From assembly GCA_024640625.1 (NCBI GenBank), contig JAHEER010000006.1, positions 1-64,000 of the forward strand: DNA of 64,000 bases. The letters are read 5' to 3'. Under the pieces are notes generated by a model. The model ran no database searches. It worked only from the letters and a program-made list of their open reading frames with translations, and had not been told where the DNA came from. A program made the position numbers and the translations under genes. Shown here one piece after another: positions 27,763 through 37,812 of this stretch. Source of the DNA: Desulfobulbaceae bacterium. GTDB taxonomy: Bacteria; Desulfobacterota; Desulfobulbia; Desulfobulbales; Desulfocapsaceae. The stretch's first letter is position 1. Each line of letters begins with the position of its first letter.

Positions 27763-28773
27763 TTATAGAGCATAATACTTCTTGTACCACTCGACGAAGC
27801 GGCCAATGCCATACTCCAGGCTGGTGTTGGGCCGATAGTCCAAATCAGTCACCAGATCGTCGACATCGGCATAGGTTGCCGGCACATCCCCGGGCTGCAT
27901 GTCCAACATTATCTTTTCTGCCCTGATCCCCAGGCAGCCCTCCAGTACTTCGATGTAGCGCAGCAGTTTCTCCTTGTTGTTGTTGCCTATATTGTATACC
28001 CGGTAGGGACAATAAGAAGTGGCTGGGTCGGGAGTGTCTCCGGACCATTTCGAATCGCCCTCCGGGACTTTGAACACAACTCTACACACGCCTTCAACTA
28101 TATCGTCGATATAGGTAAAATCTCGTTCCATTCTGCCATGGTTAAAGACCTTTATCGGCTCGCCTGCGAGCATCGCTTTGGTGAACAGGAACAAGGCCAT
28201 ATCGGGTCTGCCCCAGGGCCCGTAAACGGTGAAAAATCTCAGACCGGTGGTCGGCAGACTGTAGAGATGACTGTAGGTATGGGCCATTAATTCATTGGCC
28301 TTTTTCGAGGCTGCGTAAAGCGATACCGGATGATCGACGTTATCATGAACGGAAAAGGGCATATTGGTGTTGGCCCCATACACGGAACTGGAGGAGGCAT
28401 AGACCAGATGCTTCACGCCGCTGTGGCGGCAGCCCTCCAGAACGTTGACGAATCCCACCAGGTTGGTATCCACGTAGGAATGGGGATTGATGAGTGAATA
28501 CCTCACTCCGGCCTGGGCTGCAAGGTTCACCACCGCATCGAATGAATAGTTTCGAAACAGCGCCTCCATATCTGCGCGGCTGCTCAGATCCATATTTTCA
28601 TGGATAAAATTGTCGCCTGCCACAAGGGCTGCCAAGCGATCGATCTTGAGCTGCGGATCATAGTAATCGTTAAGATTGTCCAACCCGATGACCGTGATCC
28701 CCTGGGCGGTGAGACGCTGGCTCAGGTGCGCGCCGATGAACCCGGCAGCACCGGTAACAAGAATAGTTTTCAT
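27763..28773 (-). CDS. NAD-dependent epimerase, UDP-glucuronate 4-epimerase type
   Basis: A 336-residue extended short-chain dehydrogenase. The Rossmann motif is GAAGFIGAHL (residues 8-17), the catalytic Ser region is YASSSSVYG, and the Tyr/Lys pair is in YAASKKANE. The early LDNLNDYYDPQLKIDRL block is typical of UDP-glucuronate 4-epimerases (CapI/GAE type), which make UDP-galacturonate for surface polysaccharides. Plain UDP-glucose 4-epimerase is the main alternative. It follows the aldolase gene by 83 bases on the same strand; no other polysaccharide genes are near. Confidence 0.88.
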   Translation of the reverse strand: MKTILVTGAAGFIGAHLSQRLTAQGITVIGLDNLNDYYDPQLKIDRLAALVAGDNFIHENMDLSSRADMEALFRNYSFDAVVNLAAQAGVRYSLINPHSYVDTNLVGFVNVLEGCRHSGVKHLVYASSSSVYGANTNMPFSVHDNVDHPVSLYAASKKANELMAHTYSHLYSLPTTGLRFFTVYGPWGRPDMALFLFTKAMLAGEPIKVFNHGRMERDFTYIDDIVEGVCRVVFKVPEGDSKWSGDTPDPATSYCPYRVYNIGNNNKEKLLRYIEVLEGCLGIRAEKIMLDMQPGDVPATYADVDDLVTDLDYRPNTSLEYGIGRFVEWYKKYYAL

Positions 28774-28856
28774 AGTCGATCCCGGTGTGGAATAAATAGA
28801 CGTTCCCCAGATCTCAGCAGATCAGCGGAACAGCTCACTGCAATACCAGAGGGCAA

Positions 28857-30128
28857 TCAATCGTCGAAGTCGCCTTCCGGTCCCTTGTCAACGTCCAATG
28901 TCTGAGCCCGCGCGCTAATTTCCTCTCTGGTCCAAGCGGACGGATCCTCGATGCGGGAGGCCTCGGCGCCAATATCATGCGAACCAGCCTGGACCAGCAG
29001 TTCCATGGCAAGCGGGGCGGTATCCGAGGCGTTGAAGACATTGACCAGCATCTGATAAGCGAACTCTTCCACCCTCTTGATCATCCGTTCACGAACTTCA
29101 CGAGGTTGCCCCATCAGCCAATTATCGACCGGCAGGTTGAGGTTTTTGTAATTACCGCCGCTCCAGCCTTTCTCGCTGGCAAGCGACACCATCCTCTGCC
29201 AGGTTTCTTCGCTGACGCCCTCACCTTCGACCTTGTTGAAATTACCTTCGCGGTCGGTGATGGCGTTGCCATAGTCATTGACCTCAACTCCCCAGGAAAC
29301 CATCTGCAGGGCAGTGGCCACATTGGCTTTGGTGGTATTGGTTCCGGAGGCAATCTGGCGGAGCTTGTCGGAATTGTTGCCTGAAGTGCCATGCTGGGCA
29401 CCGGAAACCTTATAGGGAGCCAGATGTTCGTGGATTCGGGCGGTCAGTTCCACCTGTATCCCCTCTCCGTTTGCCTCTATTCCGTGGGCTGAACCGTTAT
29501 TGAGGGCAATCCAGTCGGGAAAGATGTCATGCGCGTTAAGTCCGGCAATCAGGAACCCCGCATCATCGACGGTGGACAGTCCCTGGCTGCCTTTGATTTC
29601 TCCAACTTCGGTCTCCAGCCCGGCCCAGTCGGGAATATACTGGTTGAGTTCAATATTGGCCAGCAGATTCAGATCATCGGCCATATGCGAGGCATCGACG
29701 GCGATGGAGGTTATTCCCGCATCGAACAGGGTCGGTATCTCTATCTTGGCGGCCGCCACATCCGACTCCGACTTCAGTCCGTAGTGATCGGCATGAACAG
29801 CGACCGGAATGGTGATACCCAGCGAGTTGCAGGCTGAATCCACCAGTCTGGCGATATTCCAGAAATTGACAGGACAGTAATTTGATTCTGATTTGGCGAT
29901 TTCCACGATCAGTGCTGCATTGGCACGCTGGGCAGCAAGCAAGGCGCCCTGGATAACAAAATAATTCCTGCCGTTGGCCGCCATGGTCATGGCCTGCCCT
30001 TTCCTGGCAAGTGCCCTGTTGACCACTTTGCCGCTGACCAGCAGCGCCCTCGAGTTGGGAAACAATTTCCTCACCGTCGGCGGCCTGCCGACCTCCAGTG
30101 CCTTTGTAAAAAGAGTCTTTGAGCCCAT
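28857..30128 (-). CDS. Class II fructose-bisphosphate aldolase (long form)
   Basis: About 423 residues, longer than the E. coli class II enzyme (about 360). The zinc-site histidine block is VAVHADHYG near residue 115, a second His is in NGSAHGIE near 220, and GAQHGTSGNN near 255 gives the third and the phosphate loop. It cleaves fructose 1,6-bisphosphate, or joins the trioses in gluconeogenesis with the FBPase encoded elsewhere in this window. ATG 30128 has GGGAGGAAG upstream; the frame continues to 30167 without a ribosome site. The C-terminal 60 residues, with an acidic end (GPEGDFDD), are an extra part I cannot assign. Confidence 0.9.
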   Translation of the reverse strand: MGSKTLFTKALEVGRPPTVRKLFPNSRALLVSGKVVNRALARKGQAMTMAANGRNYFVIQGALLAAQRANAALIVEIAKSESNYCPVNFWNIARLVDSACNSLGITIPVAVHADHYGLKSESDVAAAKIEIPTLFDAGITSIAVDASHMADDLNLLANIELNQYIPDWAGLETEVGEIKGSQGLSTVDDAGFLIAGLNAHDIFPDWIALNNGSAHGIEANGEGIQVELTARIHEHLAPYKVSGAQHGTSGNNSDKLRQIASGTNTTKANVATALQMVSWGVEVNDYGNAITDREGNFNKVEGEGVSEETWQRMVSLASEKGWSGGNYKNLNLPVDNWLMGQPREVRERMIKRVEEFAYQMLVNVFNASDTAPLAMELLVQAGSHDIGAEASRIEDPSAWTREEISARAQTLDVDKGPEGDFDD

Positions 30129-30259
30129 TATTGTCTTCCTCCCTGATTGTCTATACAACGAACACAAACACCGCTTTGCATCATTGTTCTGTGAGGGGCA
30201 CAGGATGGTGCCGCAGATTGGTTATAGTGCTGGTTAGACAAACGCGCAAACAGTTGCTC

Positions 30260-30288
30260 ATTATAAATGCAGATTGAGGAAAAATCCA
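30260..30288 (-). promoter_or_regulatory. Possible promoter for the aldolase gene
   Basis: A perfect TATAAT on the minus strand (30265-30260) has a poor -35 (TGGATT, 30288-30283) 17 bases upstream. The leader would be about 125 nt. The gap between tatC and the aldolase gene (176 bases) shows no gene. Confidence 0.35.
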
Positions 30289-30304
30289 GTTCCCCCCCAT
30301 TGAT

Positions 30305-31146
30305 TCAGATCTTCTTTACAAAACCGGAAAACGGTTTCCTGCCGAACAGCCAGACAGCCAGAACACTGAGCTCATAGAGTACCAGCAGCGGTATGCCCAT
30401 CATCATCTGATTGACAATGTCGGGAGTTGGTGTCAGCACCGCGGCAATGATGAAATTGACCAGAATGGCATATTTTCTGTGTTTGTTGAGAAAGGCAACC
30501 GAGACCAGGCCTGCCTTGGCCAGAAAGACCATCATGACTGGCATCTCGAAAATAATGCCAAAGGCGATGAGAAGACGCAGTGCCAGGGAAAAATACTCGC
30601 TTACCGCCGGCAGGGAGGTGAGAAACTCATTATTGTACCCGACCAGAAATTTGAAGGCCGGCGGAAAGACGATGAAATATCCAAACGCGGTTCCGGACAC
30701 GAAAAAGACAGTGGAGATTACGGTAAATGGCACGATAACACGCCGTTCATGGCGGTAGAGCCCCGGAGCGATGAACCGCCAGATCTGATAGAAGATCATC
30801 GGGCTCGCAAGGATGATGCCGCAGACCAGTGCGAGTTTTAGATAAAAAAAAACCCTTCTTGATAAGAGGTAAAGATGAGGCTGGTGCCTTCCGGCAACAC
30901 TTCGGTGAGCGGTTTGAAAAACCAGGTTCCAATCGGCCTGATAACCACGTAAGAGAGACAGAAGCCAATGAATATCGCCGCAAAAGAATAGATCAGACAA
31001 CTCCGCAATTCACGGAGATGCTCGGTAAGAGGTTGATCTTCAAAATTTTCTGGCGTGTCGTTCATCTGGTCCGCATCTTTGGGTGCACCTGGGTGCTGAA
31101 TCGGCAAAGCCCTGCTTACCATCTGCCACGTCTTTTTGCAATACAT
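30305..31146 (-). CDS. tatC: Twin-arginine translocase TatC, reading frame broken at a T9 run
   Basis: The N-terminal half (EHLRELRSCLIYSF, first membrane helices, then FTSYQEGFFF) lies in one frame, which stops at 30838. The C-terminal half (YLKLALVCGIILASPMIFYQIW and the last helices) continues in another frame to 30305. They meet at nine consecutive T on the coding strand (30852-30844). Ten T, or reading one base twice, would give the expected EGFFFYLKLAL. Joined from ATG 31065 it is 253 residues, a normal TatC. The start is uncertain: 31146 has GGGAGG twelve bases upstream, 31065 gives the usual N-terminus. No other tatC or tatA/B is in the window. Slippage, sequencing error or true mutation are all possible. 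Confidence 0.88.
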
Positions 31147-31245
31147 ACGATTTCCCGACCTCCCGGCGCCGATCTTTCCGGAGCTCCCCCCTTCTCCGCT
31201 GCTTCGTCAAGCATCGAGTAAATATTTCAAAAGTATTTAAGATAA

Positions 31246-31275
31246 TTGACTTCTTTTTTTTGTATGGGATAGAAT
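31246..31275 (+). promoter_or_regulatory. Promoter for the PilR/PilS-like pair
   Basis: TTGACT (31246-31251) and TAGAAT (31270-31275) are 18 bases apart, with a T-rich spacer and AT-rich upstream DNA. The start would be near 31282, about 50 bases before the regulator ATG. Confidence 0.55.
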
Positions 31276-31332
31276 AGCATAATCTTCATAGCGAATTCAG
31301 ACTATTCTCAAACCAGATCCGGAACAGAGCTC

Positions 31333-32703
31333 ATGACCACAATTCTGATTGTCGATGATGAAAAATCAATGCGGGATTTTCTCAAAATTCTGCTGGTCAA
31401 GGATGGCTACGAAGTCATCGTCGCCGGTGACGGTGAGCAGGCGCTGGCCGCCCTGGGTAAAAACCGTATAGACCTAGTCGTCAGCGACATCAGGATGCCT
31501 GGTATCAGTGGACTCGAGCTGCTTGCCAAGATCAAGGACGAGTCCGAGGATATCCCGGTTATCATGATAACCGCCTTCGCTTCCCCCAACGACGCCGTGC
31601 AGGCCATGAAGAACGGGGCTTATGACTACATCTCCAAACCCTTCAACGTCGACGAGATTAAATCGGTCATCCATTCAGCCACCAATCAGACGGAAGCCAC
31701 CCTGAAGATCCAGCAGGCCGAAGAGCTGTTTCCCGAGATCATCGGCAAGGGTAAGGAGATGCTGAAAATCTTCGACATGATCAACCGGATCGCGCCCACC
31801 CCGGCCAATGTTCTTATCTACGGAGAATCCGGGACCGGCAAGGAGCTGGTGGCCCAGGCCATTCATAAGAAAAGCAAGGTGCATGCCCGCCCCTTCGTGC
31901 CCATTACCTGCAGCGCCATCCCCGAGGAGTTGATGGAAAGCGAATTATTCGGCCACATCAAGGGGTCCTTCACCGGAGCCATCAGCGACAAGAACGGACT
32001 GTTCAAGGAAGCCGACGGCGGCACCGCCTTCCTCGATGAAATTGGTGAGTTGACCCCGATTATCCAGACCAAGCTGCTGCGCGTCCTTCAGGAACGAGAG
32101 ATCAAACCGGTCGGAGGCACCAAGCAATTCACCATCGACGTCAGAATAATTGCCGCGACCAACAGAATTCTCGAAGAAGAAATGCGGGCCGGCCGTTTTC
32201 GCGAGGACCTTTTTTACCGGCTTGCCGTGGTGCCCATACGCGTTCCCTCCCTGCGGGAAAGAAAAAGCGATATTCCGCTTCTGGTCGAACACTTCCTGGA
32301 AAAGTACTCGACTCTTCTCGGCAAGGAAATCCGTGAAATTTCTTCCTACGCACTCGAGGTTCTGATGGGATATGATTTCCCTGGAAATGTAAGGGAACTT
32401 GAAAATATCATAGAACGTGGGGTGGCCCTCGAGAGCACTAATATCATTTTGCCGGAAAATCTATCCCTGGGCGGACCGCTGCAGACCAGAAGAGAGGATA
32501 GCGCCGAGTCTTCCGCTTTTGTTGCCGCCCATGATGAAGAGGAGCTTTTCGAGCGTGGTCTCGAGACGGTGGTCGCCGATCTCGAGAAATCCCTCATCTC
32601 GCATGCCCTCCACAAGGCGGGCAACTCCAAGACCAGAGCAGCCGAATTGCTGAAGGTCAGTTTCAGGTCGCTGCGCTACAAAGCCAAGAAATATGATCTC
32701 TAG
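31333..32703 (+). CDS. Sigma-54-dependent response regulator, PilR/NtrC family
   Basis: A 456-residue regulator with three parts: a receiver (1-120; phospho-acceptor Asp52 in VVSDIRMPG, Lys in SKPFN near 102), an AAA+ sigma-54 activation domain (about 135-370; Walker A GESGTGKE, Walker B FLDEIGEL), and a Fis-type helix-turn-helix at the C-terminus (KTRAAELLKVSFRSLRYK, positions 435-453). The sigma-54 contact loop reads GSFTGA instead of the common GAFTGA, as in PilR proteins. It is followed after three bases by its kinase. Targets cannot be seen; no pil genes or good sigma-54 sites are near. Confidence 0.93.
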   Translation: MTTILIVDDEKSMRDFLKILLVKDGYEVIVAGDGEQALAALGKNRIDLVVSDIRMPGISGLELLAKIKDESEDIPVIMITAFASPNDAVQAMKNGAYDYISKPFNVDEIKSVIHSATNQTEATLKIQQAEELFPEIIGKGKEMLKIFDMINRIAPTPANVLIYGESGTGKELVAQAIHKKSKVHARPFVPITCSAIPEELMESELFGHIKGSFTGAISDKNGLFKEADGGTAFLDEIGELTPIIQTKLLRVLQEREIKPVGGTKQFTIDVRIIAATNRILEEEMRAGRFREDLFYRLAVVPIRVPSLRERKSDIPLLVEHFLEKYSTLLGKEIREISSYALEVLMGYDFPGNVRELENIIERGVALESTNIILPENLSLGGPLQTRREDSAESSAFVAAHDEEELFERGLETVVADLEKSLISHALHKAGNSKTRAAELLKVSFRSLRYKAKKYDL

Positions 32704-32706
32704 ATC

Positions 32707-34428
32707 ATGAAAATCAGCACCATTCCCGAAACGCAGCTCTACCCCACGTCCCTCGGCGACCTTTTGAAACGGCAGTTGTTCTGGCTGCTTCTGCTGCGTA
32801 TTGTACTCTACACGCTGATCACGGTAATCAGCCTCATCCTGCTGGATGAACGGTTCGAAGCTATTGTCATGCCTCCGAGCCTGCTGGTCCTCTTTACCCT
32901 GATCGTCTACCTGTCGACCATCGTATCCGCCTTCACCCTGCTCCACCTGGAAAGCGAGTTTCGCCGTTTTGGCTTCATCCAGACCCTCTTTGACGTGGTC
33001 TTTGCCTCAATGCTGATCTATCTGACCGGGGGCTCGCTTTCCATCTTCTCATCCGTGTATTTTTTCCCCATCATTTCAGGCGGCCTGTTGATTCCGGTCA
33101 AAGGCGGCCTCATTGGCGCCGCCGCCTCGACGATTCTGTTCGCTCTCATCCTGCTTCTCGAGTATTTCGGTTACCTGCCCGACTACGTGCTGCTCTCCAG
33201 ATTTTACGAGGAGGTCGCCCTGTTCGCCAATATCCGTCAATTCGGTACCATGGGGCTGACTTTCTTCCTCGGAGCCTTTATCAGTGCCATGTTCGGCACA
33301 ATGCTGCGTTCAACTACGCGGGAATTGTCAAGCACCAAATATGACTTCGACCGGCTCTCTCTTCTCTACAAGAAGATTTTCGATAATATCGCCACCGGCA
33401 TTCTGACCATCAACAGGGAAGGGGTAATTACCTCCGCCAACAATGCGACCACGGCCATTACCGGACAATCTCCGACCGATCTGCTGGGCAAAGAGCTGGT
33501 GACCATCTTTCCGGGCATCGATCTTGCCAGCAGTTCCCCCCGGAACGCATGTGATTTTGAACGCCATGACAGGCAGCCGCTGAGACTCGGCTATACGCTC
33601 ACCCAGCTCCATTCCTCCACCGATAGTACCGCTGCTGATGGGCACCCCCAGACAGAGGATGTAACCATCATAACCCTCAAAGATATTGGTGAATTAGAAC
33701 GGCTGGAAAATCAGATGCGACAGGCCGAAAAACTGGCGGCCATCGGGATGATGAGCGCCTCCATCGCCCATGATTTCCGTAATCCTCTGGCAGCCATCTC
33801 AGGTTCCGCCCAGGTACTTGCCGAAGAATTGGGCTCCTCCGGCAGTTCGCAGCCACAAAACTATGAACTTACGAAGATCATTCTGCGAGAGTCAGACCGG
33901 CTGGCCAACACCATTACAAACTTTTTGAAATTTGCCCGGCCGGAGAATATAAAGAAAGACTGGTTTCTGCTGCGCCCCTTAGTTGAAGAATTACTTCAGG
34001 TCTGCAGGGCGGATAAGAAATGGCCGGCCACCTGCAGTGTCGACCTGCTCGTCGATGATACATTCCGGGTCTGGGGTGACGAAAAACAACTTTTTGGAGT
34101 GCTCAGCCAACTTCTGCAGAACGCGCTGCCATTCTGCCCCAGAGGCAAAGAGAAGCTCGAACTGAGCAGCTCAACCATCTGCGTGGCCGACAACCAGGAA
34201 CTTTGCCTGATAAAAATCAGCGATAACGGCCGCGGTGTTGAGCAAGCGGAAATCAAGAACATCTTTGAACCCTTTTACACTACTCGATCAGACGGTACCG
34301 GACTGGGACTGGCCATCGCTAAACAGGTGATAGAAGGCCATAACGGCTCCATTGCGGTCGAGAAATCGGAGATGGGAGGTGCCTGTTTTACGCTGATTCT
34401 GCCGCTGGGATTGGACAACGACGATTGA
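32707..34428 (+). CDS. PilS-like membrane sensor histidine kinase
   Basis: A 573-residue kinase. Residues 1 to about 205 hold about six hydrophobic segments, including FFPIISGGLLIPVKGG, a pattern seen in PilS. A PAS domain follows (about 222-330; NREGVITSANNA). The H-box is SIAHDFRNPLAAISG (phospho-His near 354), and the ATPase domain has the DNGRGV and GTGLGLAIAKQV motifs. There is no periplasmic loop of size, so the signal is likely sensed in the membrane or cytosol. The gene comes after the regulator, the reverse of the usual pilS-pilR order. It ends five bases from the convergent murA stop. Confidence 0.92.
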   Translation: MKISTIPETQLYPTSLGDLLKRQLFWLLLLRIVLYTLITVISLILLDERFEAIVMPPSLLVLFTLIVYLSTIVSAFTLLHLESEFRRFGFIQTLFDVVFASMLIYLTGGSLSIFSSVYFFPIISGGLLIPVKGGLIGAAASTILFALILLLEYFGYLPDYVLLSRFYEEVALFANIRQFGTMGLTFFLGAFISAMFGTMLRSTTRELSSTKYDFDRLSLLYKKIFDNIATGILTINREGVITSANNATTAITGQSPTDLLGKELVTIFPGIDLASSSPRNACDFERHDRQPLRLGYTLTQLHSSTDSTAADGHPQTEDVTIITLKDIGELERLENQMRQAEKLAAIGMMSASIAHDFRNPLAAISGSAQVLAEELGSSGSSQPQNYELTKIILRESDRLANTITNFLKFARPENIKKDWFLLRPLVEELLQVCRADKKWPATCSVDLLVDDTFRVWGDEKQLFGVLSQLLQNALPFCPRGKEKLELSSSTICVADNQELCLIKISDNGRGVEQAEIKNIFEPFYTTRSDGTGLGLAIAKQVIEGHNGSIAVEKSEMGGACFTLILPLGLDNDD

Positions 34429-34433
34429 TCTGA

Positions 34434-35708
34434 CTATTCCTTCTCCTTCCACACCCGGGCCCCGAGCCCGCTCAACTTGTCAACCAGATTTTCATAGCCC
34501 CGTTCAAGATGGTAAATCCGTGATATTTCGGTCCGCCCCGAGGCAGCAAGCGCTGCAATCACCAGTGAGGAACTGGCCCTGAGGTCGGTGGCCATTACCC
34601 GGGCGCCGCTCAGGCCCTGTGGCCCCCGGCCGGTTACCACCGCCGAGTTGCCTTCGGTTTGAATCTGGGCGCCAAGACGTCTCAGTTCGGCCACATGCAT
34701 AAAACGATTTTCAAATATTGTCTCCTTGATGACACAGATTCCAGAACTGAGCGTCATCAAGGCCATGAACTGAGCCTGCAGATCGGTGGGATAGCCCGGA
34801 TAAACCATGGTTTTAATATCGACGCCTCGTAATCTCCTGCGCCTGCCGGGATCCATGCCTACCGAGATTGTTCCCGGGGCGCTGGAGATCTCCACCCCGG
34901 CTTCCATGAGCTTGTCGAGCAGGGCCGGAAGATGGGCAGGTTCGCAGCCAGTGATGGTTGCCTGGCCTCCTGCTGCCGCAACCGCAATGAGATAGGTACC
35001 GGTTTCGATCCGGTCAGGAATGATCGCAGTCCGGGCCGCGGTGAGGTTTGAAACGCCGCGGATGGTGATCTGGTCGGTACCTTTACCCTCAATGTCGGCC
35101 CCCATATTGGCCAGCATGTCGATCAGATTGCCGATTTCCGGCTCCCGGGCGGCGTTTTTGAGCACCGTGGTGCCGCGGGCAAGCACAGCGGCCATCAACA
35201 TGTTTTCAGTTGCGGTTACCGAGGGAATATCAAAGTGTATGGTACTGCCGCGCATATCGTCATCTCGGCGGGCGTCAACATAACCGTTCTCGAGGGTGCA
35301 GCGCACTCCGAGTCGCTCGAACCCACGGATGTGAAAATTTATTGGTCTCTCGCCAATTGCGCAGCCGCCCGGCAGTGACACTTTCGCCCTACCCAGTCGG
35401 GCCAGCAAAGGCCCCAGAACCAATACGGAGGCCCGCATGGTCTTGACCAGGTCGTACGAAACCTCTGAGAAGACCAGATCCGTACTATCTATATAGAGTG
35501 TCGAACCCTGGCGGCGCCATACACAGCCCAGTTCGGAGATGATCGCTAAAATGGTCCGGGTGTCGCGCAGATCAGGCACATTGGTGAGTTCGTGGGTACC
35601 TGGAGCCAGGAGGGTTGCGGCCAGCAGAGGAAGGGCAGCATTTTTCGCCCCGCTTACTCTCACCTCTCCAACCAGTTCCCGACCGCCTTCGATGAGTAAT
35701 TTTTCCAT
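34434..35708 (-). CDS. murA: UDP-N-acetylglucosamine 1-carboxyvinyltransferase
   Basis: A 424-residue MurA, the first committed enzyme of peptidoglycan synthesis, which transfers enolpyruvate from PEP to UDP-GlcNAc. The catalytic cysteine is kept as C116 in [11 protein letters not shown], so fosfomycin sensitivity would be expected (inference). [20 protein letters not shown], with K22 and N23, opens the protein. The C-terminal [10 protein letters not shown] block is standard. It is the last gene of rho-rpmE-prfA-prmC-murA and starts 23 bases after prmC. Confidence 0.97.
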   Translation of the reverse strand: MEKLLIEGGRELVGEVRVSGAKNAALPLLAATLLAPGTHELTNVPDLRDTRTILAIISELGCVWRRQGSTLYIDSTDLVFSEVSYDLVKTMRASVLVLGPLLARLGRAKVSLPGGCAIGERPINFHIRGFERLGVRCTLENGYVDARRDDDMRGSTIHFDIPSVTATENMLMAAVLARGTTVLKNAAREPEIGNLIDMLANMGADIEGKGTDQITIRGVSNLTAARTAIIPDRIETGTYLIAVAAAGGQATITGCEPAHLPALLDKLMEAGVEISSAPGTISVGMDPGRRRRLRGVDIKTMVYPGYPTDLQAQFMALMTLSSGICVIKETIFENRFMHVAELRRLGAQIQTEGNSAVVTGRGPQGLSGARVMATDLRASSSLVIAALAASGRTEISRIYHLERGYENLVDKLSGLGARVWKEKE

Positions 35709-35731
35709 GGAAACGCCGTCAATTGGTTTGA

Positions 35732-36619
35732 TTAGATATTTTTTCTTACCTGCACGAGACGATCCCGCCCACCATAATCTTTTATGATGTCAATGAATTG
35801 ATAGAGATCCGCGCAGGCTGATTCGCGTAAAAGCCTCATTACTGCAGCACCCTGGTCAGCCCCGATCTCCATGAACAGATCACCACCCGGAGCCAGCACA
35901 GCGGGCAGCGCTGCAACGATGGCCTTGATCAACTGGAGTCCATCATGTCCTCCGTCCAGAGCCAGGCAAGGTTCGAAGTCAATGACTTCAGGCTGCAGAC
36001 CAGACTCCATCTCTGTACGGCTTACATAGGGGGGATTGGCGGTTATCAGGGTGAATTGCGTATGTTCAGTGAAACAGCTGGTCAGATTGGCCTCGACGAG
36101 CTGCACTTTGTTTTCCACCCCGTGCCTGACACAGTTGCTGCGGCATACCTCCAGTGCCTCTCGGGAGATGTCCAGGGCAATCACCTCGAGGTCGAGCTCC
36201 AGGGCCAGCACAATGGCGATCACCCCGCTGCCGCAGCAGAGATCAAGACATTTTCCAGGCCCGTATCGGTTGCCATTTTGTCGAGCAACCCGTTCTATGA
36301 GTAGTTCTGTTTCCGGGCGGGGAATCAGGACTGCGGGATTTACCTCAAATGCGTAAGACCAGAATTCGCATTCCCCGGTGATGTATGCCAATGGTTCCCG
36401 CCCGCACCTTCTTTTCAGCATGGCGAGGCAGCGTCGCTCCTGGGCTGCTCCAACTGTATTTTCGGCTCTGAGATAGAGTTCGGTCCGGGACATCTCCAAA
36501 CAGTTTTCCAGGAGGCGTTCGGCGTCGGTGTGCGGTGTGTCTACACCGGCTTCACTGAGCATCGAGGCTGCATGCTCCAGAAGATCGGAGATTTTCCATG
36601 CGCCCTGGCTGCGCTGCAT
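35732..36619 (-). CDS. prmC: Peptide chain release factor glutamine methyltransferase PrmC
   Basis: About 295 residues. It methylates the Gln of the GGQ motif of release factors, and its substrate RF1 is encoded directly upstream. The N-terminal helical domain (to about residue 80) binds RF; the methyltransferase domain has the [16 protein letters not shown]-binding motif near 125 and the catalytic NPPY in TANPPYVS near 195. The frame continues to 36727 inside prfA; ATG 36619, 20 bases after the prfA stop, gives the usual length. Confidence 0.95.
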   Translation of the reverse strand: MQRSQGAWKISDLLEHAASMLSEAGVDTPHTDAERLLENCLEMSRTELYLRAENTVGAAQERRCLAMLKRRCGREPLAYITGECEFWSYAFEVNPAVLIPRPETELLIERVARQNGNRYGPGKCLDLCCGSGVIAIVLALELDLEVIALDISREALEVCRSNCVRHGVENKVQLVEANLTSCFTEHTQFTLITANPPYVSRTEMESGLQPEVIDFEPCLALDGGHDGLQLIKAIVAALPAVLAPGGDLFMEIGADQGAAVMRLLRESACADLYQFIDIIKDYGGRDRLVQVRKNI

Positions 36620-36638
36620 AATCAGCGGTCCAGTCGAC

Positions 36639-37709
36639 CTATTGAATGAGCTTGAGCTTTTCTTCCTGGTCGAACATGATGAGCGGAACGATGACTTCCT
36701 CGAGTTTTCCGTCCATAATCGCTTCAAGCTTGTATAGGGTGAGGTTTATGCGGTGGTCGGTGAGACGGCCCTGGGGAAAATTGTAGGTTCTGATCCGTTC
36801 ACTCCGGTCGCCGCTGCCCACCTGGCTTTTGCGGTCCTGGGATATCTGATCGTGCTGTTCCTGTTCAAGTTTGTCGAGCAGTCGGGCACGAAGTACAGTC
36901 AAGGCCTTGGCTTTATTTTTGTGCTGGGATTTCTCATCCTGGCAGGTGACCACCAAACCGGTAGGGAGATGGGTGATCCTCACTGCAGAATCAGTTGTGT
37001 TTACACTCTGCCCGCCGGGGCCGGACGAACGATACACGTCGATTTTCAACTCGTTCATATCGACGTCGATGTCGACCTCGTCGGCTTCGGGTAAAATGGC
37101 CACTGTCACAGCCGAGGTATGTACTCGTCCCTGGGCCTCTGTTTCAGGTACCCGCTGAACCCGATGCACTCCACTTTCAAATTTCAATTTGGAGTAAACC
37201 TTGTCACCGCTGATCATGGCAATGATTTCCTTGAAACCGCCAATTCCAAGGGGGCTGGAAGACATAATCTCCACCCGCCAGCCCATCGACTCGGCGTAGC
37301 GGCTGTACATTCTAAACAGGTCTCCGACAAAAAGAGCCGCCTCGTCACCCCCGGTACCAGCCCTGATCTCCAGGAAAATGTTTTTGTCGTCGTTGGGATC
37401 CTTGGGCAGCAGAAAAATCTGAATCTTGTTTTCCAGATCTTTCAAGCTGACGGTGAGTTCCTCGATTTCAAGCTCCGCCATTTCCCTGAGCTCGGGATCT
37501 TCTTTTTCATCCAGCGCCAGGGTACGATTACTGTCAATCTGCTGCTCCAATTCCCGGTAAGAACCGAGCAGTTCGGCGAGCCGTGAAAGATGGGCATGCT
37601 CCTTGACAACCTTCTGGTATTCTTGCTGATTGTTAATCAGGGAAGGGTCGGACAGTCGCCCTTCAAGATCGGCAAGCTTGTCATCGATATCCAGAAATCT
37701 ATCAAGCAT
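36639..37709 (-). CDS. prfA: Peptide chain release factor 1
   Basis: A 356-residue RF1 that reads UAA and UAG stops. The GGQ motif is in [16 protein letters not shown] near residue 237, and the [15 protein letters not shown] block precedes it. The anticodon-like region lies in residues about 185-200. [10 protein letters not shown] near 122 is a class I RF signature. It lies between the rpmE terminator and prmC, so it may depend on read-through or on a promoter I did not find. Confidence 0.97.
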   Translation of the reverse strand: MLDRFLDIDDKLADLEGRLSDPSLINNQQEYQKVVKEHAHLSRLAELLGSYRELEQQIDSNRTLALDEKEDPELREMAELEIEELTVSLKDLENKIQIFLLPKDPNDDKNIFLEIRAGTGGDEAALFVGDLFRMYSRYAESMGWRVEIMSSSPLGIGGFKEIIAMISGDKVYSKLKFESGVHRVQRVPETEAQGRVHTSAVTVAILPEADEVDIDVDMNELKIDVYRSSGPGGQSVNTTDSAVRITHLPTGLVVTCQDEKSQHKNKAKALTVLRARLLDKLEQEQHDQISQDRKSQVGSGDRSERIRTYNFPQGRLTDHRINLTLYKLEAIMDGKLEEVIVPLIMFDQEEKLKLIQ

Positions 37710-37732
37710 TGGGAGTCACCCGCGACAAAGAG

Positions 37733-37775
37733 AATAAAAAGAAAAGTCCACAGTAATGAAACCATTACTGCGGAC
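37733..37775 (-). terminator. Intrinsic terminator after rpmE
   Basis: On the minus strand a 13-base stem with one mismatch (37775-37763 with 37758-37746) and a four-base loop is followed by a T-rich tail (TTTTCTTTTTATTC). This is the clearest rho-independent terminator in the window. It stands between rpmE and prfA. Confidence 0.8.
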
Positions 37776-37812
37776 CCTGTGGTGATGCCGCCGGGGCATC
37801 GTTCTGTTAAAG

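Noticed and set aside
31066-31332. Search for tatA or tatB beside tatC
   Set aside because: No small ORF with an N-terminal helix and amphipathic segment is seen here; tatA/B must lie elsewhere.
36620-36727. Longer start for prmC at 36727
   Set aside because: This stretch is the end of prfA in another frame and the extra residues are low-complexity; ATG 36619 fits the family length.
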